A stretch of 64,000 bases of DNA from Austropuccinia psidii (Eukaryota; Basidiomycota; Pucciniomycetes; Pucciniales; Sphaerophragmiaceae). How positions within the stretch are numbered: the first letter of the stretch is position 1; each line of letters begins with the position of its first letter. Under the pieces are notes generated by a model. It was not told the DNA's origin and ran no database searches. It saw only the letters and a program-made list of their open reading frames with translations. This document shows positions 62,430 through 64,000 of this stretch, one piece after another. Both the position numbers and the translations under genes were made by a program. The stretch lies in contig JALGQZ010000012.1 in NCBI GenBank assembly GCA_023105745.1, positions 42,773,852 through 42,837,851 of the forward strand. Reading direction: 5' to 3'.

Positions 62430-62850
62430 CAGATAGCAAGGTGCATATGTGGTTCTGAAAAAAGTACATCTTTGATAAATGTGATGTGAGGGCATGACAG
62501 CAAACTAATACTGTTGTTATTGATGGATTTCAGAGCTCAAGTGAAGCACAGAAAGAAGGAGATTTGGTTATTGATAGTGCAACATCACATTCCAAAATAA
62601 AGTAAACCAGAGATAATTCTAATGTGTCAATTGATAGTTGCTAAAAATCTTGGTCAGCTCAAAGTTTAAACAACAAAGTGAGAGCATGCAAGAAATGTAT
62701 GGAATACGTACCTTAGTTGACTTAGAACGCTTGAAACATTGTTCCAGTGATGTGCTGGACCCATTTGCAAAGGTGGCTGAATTTGGTTGGGACAAATGAT
62801 CACTCATTGACTTGGTACTTCCAATCCAATCATGCTTGTAATATGTGTCT
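62430..62850 (-). pseudogene. hAT transposase N-terminal fragment
   Basis: Minus ORF 62619-62807 reads MSDHLSQPNSATFANGSSTSLEQCFKRSKSTK, then frame text with a possible splice donor GTACGT after the Lys (near 62711). Upstream the frame continues with YYKHDWIGSTKS, a text that resembles the end of a BED zinc finger. The segment from 62430 to 62618 belongs to the same gene but carries no clean ORF. The solo LTR separates it from the catalytic part. Confidence 0.55.
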
Positions 62851-64000
62851 ATGAAACTGTTGATAATATTACTATTAATGAACAGTACTATTACTGTTCT
62901 TATGAAATATAATAATAAAAATTATTATAACCACAACTGATTGATTAATCAATTAATTATTTCTTTTGCTTGTTATACACTACTAGTGTTCAAATAGTAA
63001 GCAGTAATTATCTACTAGAATCAATTACAAGAAGTATTTAATAATAAAACTTCTTTTTTAAAAGAATAAAATTATTTTAATATATAATAATCCTATGTTA
63101 GAATAATTATAAATATAATTCTATAAGAAAAAAATTACTAGAGAAAAACTTTAAGAATTAAGATAAATCGCTCACTAAAACTCCAAAGAACTTATTAAAG
63201 ATAAAAGTAGAGAAGTTCGACGGATAATTGTGGATTTAAAGTATCAAAATAGATATATAACAGTATTACAAAAATATATAGTTGATTTCTATTATTTAAC
63301 GTCTTTCTGATTGATTCTGAAAGAATAAAACACTTAAAAAACATTTAAATAATACTTACTTGTTGGTAATAAACATATAATTGAATAATGTGATGATTTG
63401 GAAAAAACAGAAATAGGAGGCCTCTTTTGAGTCAACAAAAGCTCACAGAAGTGTGAAATAGAGCAAACTAAAAAACCAGTGAGTGGGAAAACAATAAACC
63501 TTTTTTTGGATTATTGATTGCATCATCTGTTGTCACATAAGAATATCATAATTACTTAATTGAAGCTTTTGCGTGACTGCAAACGCATTTATGGTTAAGA
63601 ATAAAAGGAGTAACAACTGTAAATCTTCTTTTATTCCAAAAGAATCATTGATTTATCAAAGTTATCAATTTTATTGGAAATTTAATTACAGAGTGTATTT
63701 TCTGTGAATTTTTAAAGATTCAGTGTTTCACGTGGAATCATCAAAAATGGACTGTGGGTAAACATTTTAATTTTACTTATAAAAGTATAATTATTTTTCG
63801 CTTTTTTATGAATTTTATATTTCTTAATTGGTCCTGAAATTTTGAGAAAGATTCATCAAGAATTGTATTTTTAATGAATTTTTAAATTTTTTACCTCATT
63901 TCTACATAGAATTGGAAATAGCAATATATGGCTGGTTTCTATGAGGTAAATCAATTGATACTGTTCCAAAAAGGGTTTGAATTACTCTTCTGGGGTTTAT
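62851..64000. other. AT-rich end of the window, nothing recognised
   Basis: About 1.1 kb with strong A/T bias and no ORF, RNA gene or repeat of note. The expected distal end of the hAT element (CACCCCTA) was looked for and not found. Confidence 0.5.

Larger units (their letters stand above)
59218..62850 (-). mobile_element. hAT-type DNA transposon remnant, split by a solo LTR
   Basis: Minus-strand transposase pieces in hAT order: N-terminal segment (62619-62807), the catalytic DGWTSPN motif (about 60915-60960), the second catalytic region ITTNN (60545-60820), and the C-terminal dimerisation domain (59445-59762). The likely 3' end is GC-rich with two TAGGGGTG words at 59218 and 59226. I could not find the matching CACCCCTA end or the 8-bp target duplication, so the left boundary is set by the terminal repeat and the right one is a guess. 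A solo family A LTR divides it. Confidence 0.75.

Noticed and set aside
1..64000. RIP-type mutation of the repeats
   Set aside because: Transition-type stops are frequent, but I cannot measure the dinucleotide bias, and general CpG decay explains the pattern as well.

Overview
The window looks like AT-rich nuclear DNA of a rust fungus (Pucciniales). My best guess is Austropuccinia psidii, because the gypsy gag-pol text resembles what I remember of that species' very repeat-rich genome. That is recall, not a search. There are no bacterial operons, ribosome binding sites, CRISPR arrays or rRNA. Splice-like junctions (GTAAG...TAG) are present, and almost everything recognisable is transposon.

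Layout. 1-22428 is a nest of 'family A' gypsy retrotransposons (LTR about 1.44 kb, TGTCAG...CTGACA, 5-bp target duplications). The oldest copy, A0 (+), was hit by an LTR at the left edge, by a complete element A1 (-, 967-10643, TSD ATATA), and by a + strand chimera A2 (11154-22428) with a duplicated gag leader and a recombined 3' end. 22429-27165 is a decayed 'family B' gypsy chromovirus fragment (B2) with its 3' LTR. 27166-32658 is AT-rich with only LTR traces. 32659-43900 is a nearly full-length family B element (B1) with gag, protease, RT, RNase H, integrase and chromodomain. A solo family A LTR (37532-38969, TSD GGTTC) sits inside its RT. 43901-56000 is mostly unrecognised AT-rich DNA with an old family A LTR (46371-49291), itself hit by another solo LTR (46703-48121, TSD TGAAG), and a further LTR relic near 52.4-52.85 kb.

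56727-58720 is the only likely host gene. It is a CpG-containing, intron-bearing or broken gene for a protein I do not recognise. 59218-62850 is a minus-strand hAT DNA transposon remnant with DGWTSPN and dimerisation motifs. A third clean solo LTR (60993-62429, TSD CAGAT) splits it. The last 1.1 kb is AT-rich with nothing recognised.

How parts work together. Both retroelement families encode a gag that packages RNA, an aspartic protease, RT/RNase H that makes cDNA, and an integrase that inserts it. Family B adds a chromodomain and family A a chromodomain-like tail that may steer integration into heterochromatin, which fits the repeated insertion of elements into each other. Every copy here carries stops or frameshifts and is probably non-autonomous. 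The most unusual feature is in family A upstream of the classical gag domain: a small ORF, a TGATATG stop/start junction, and a segment open in two overlapping frames in three copies.
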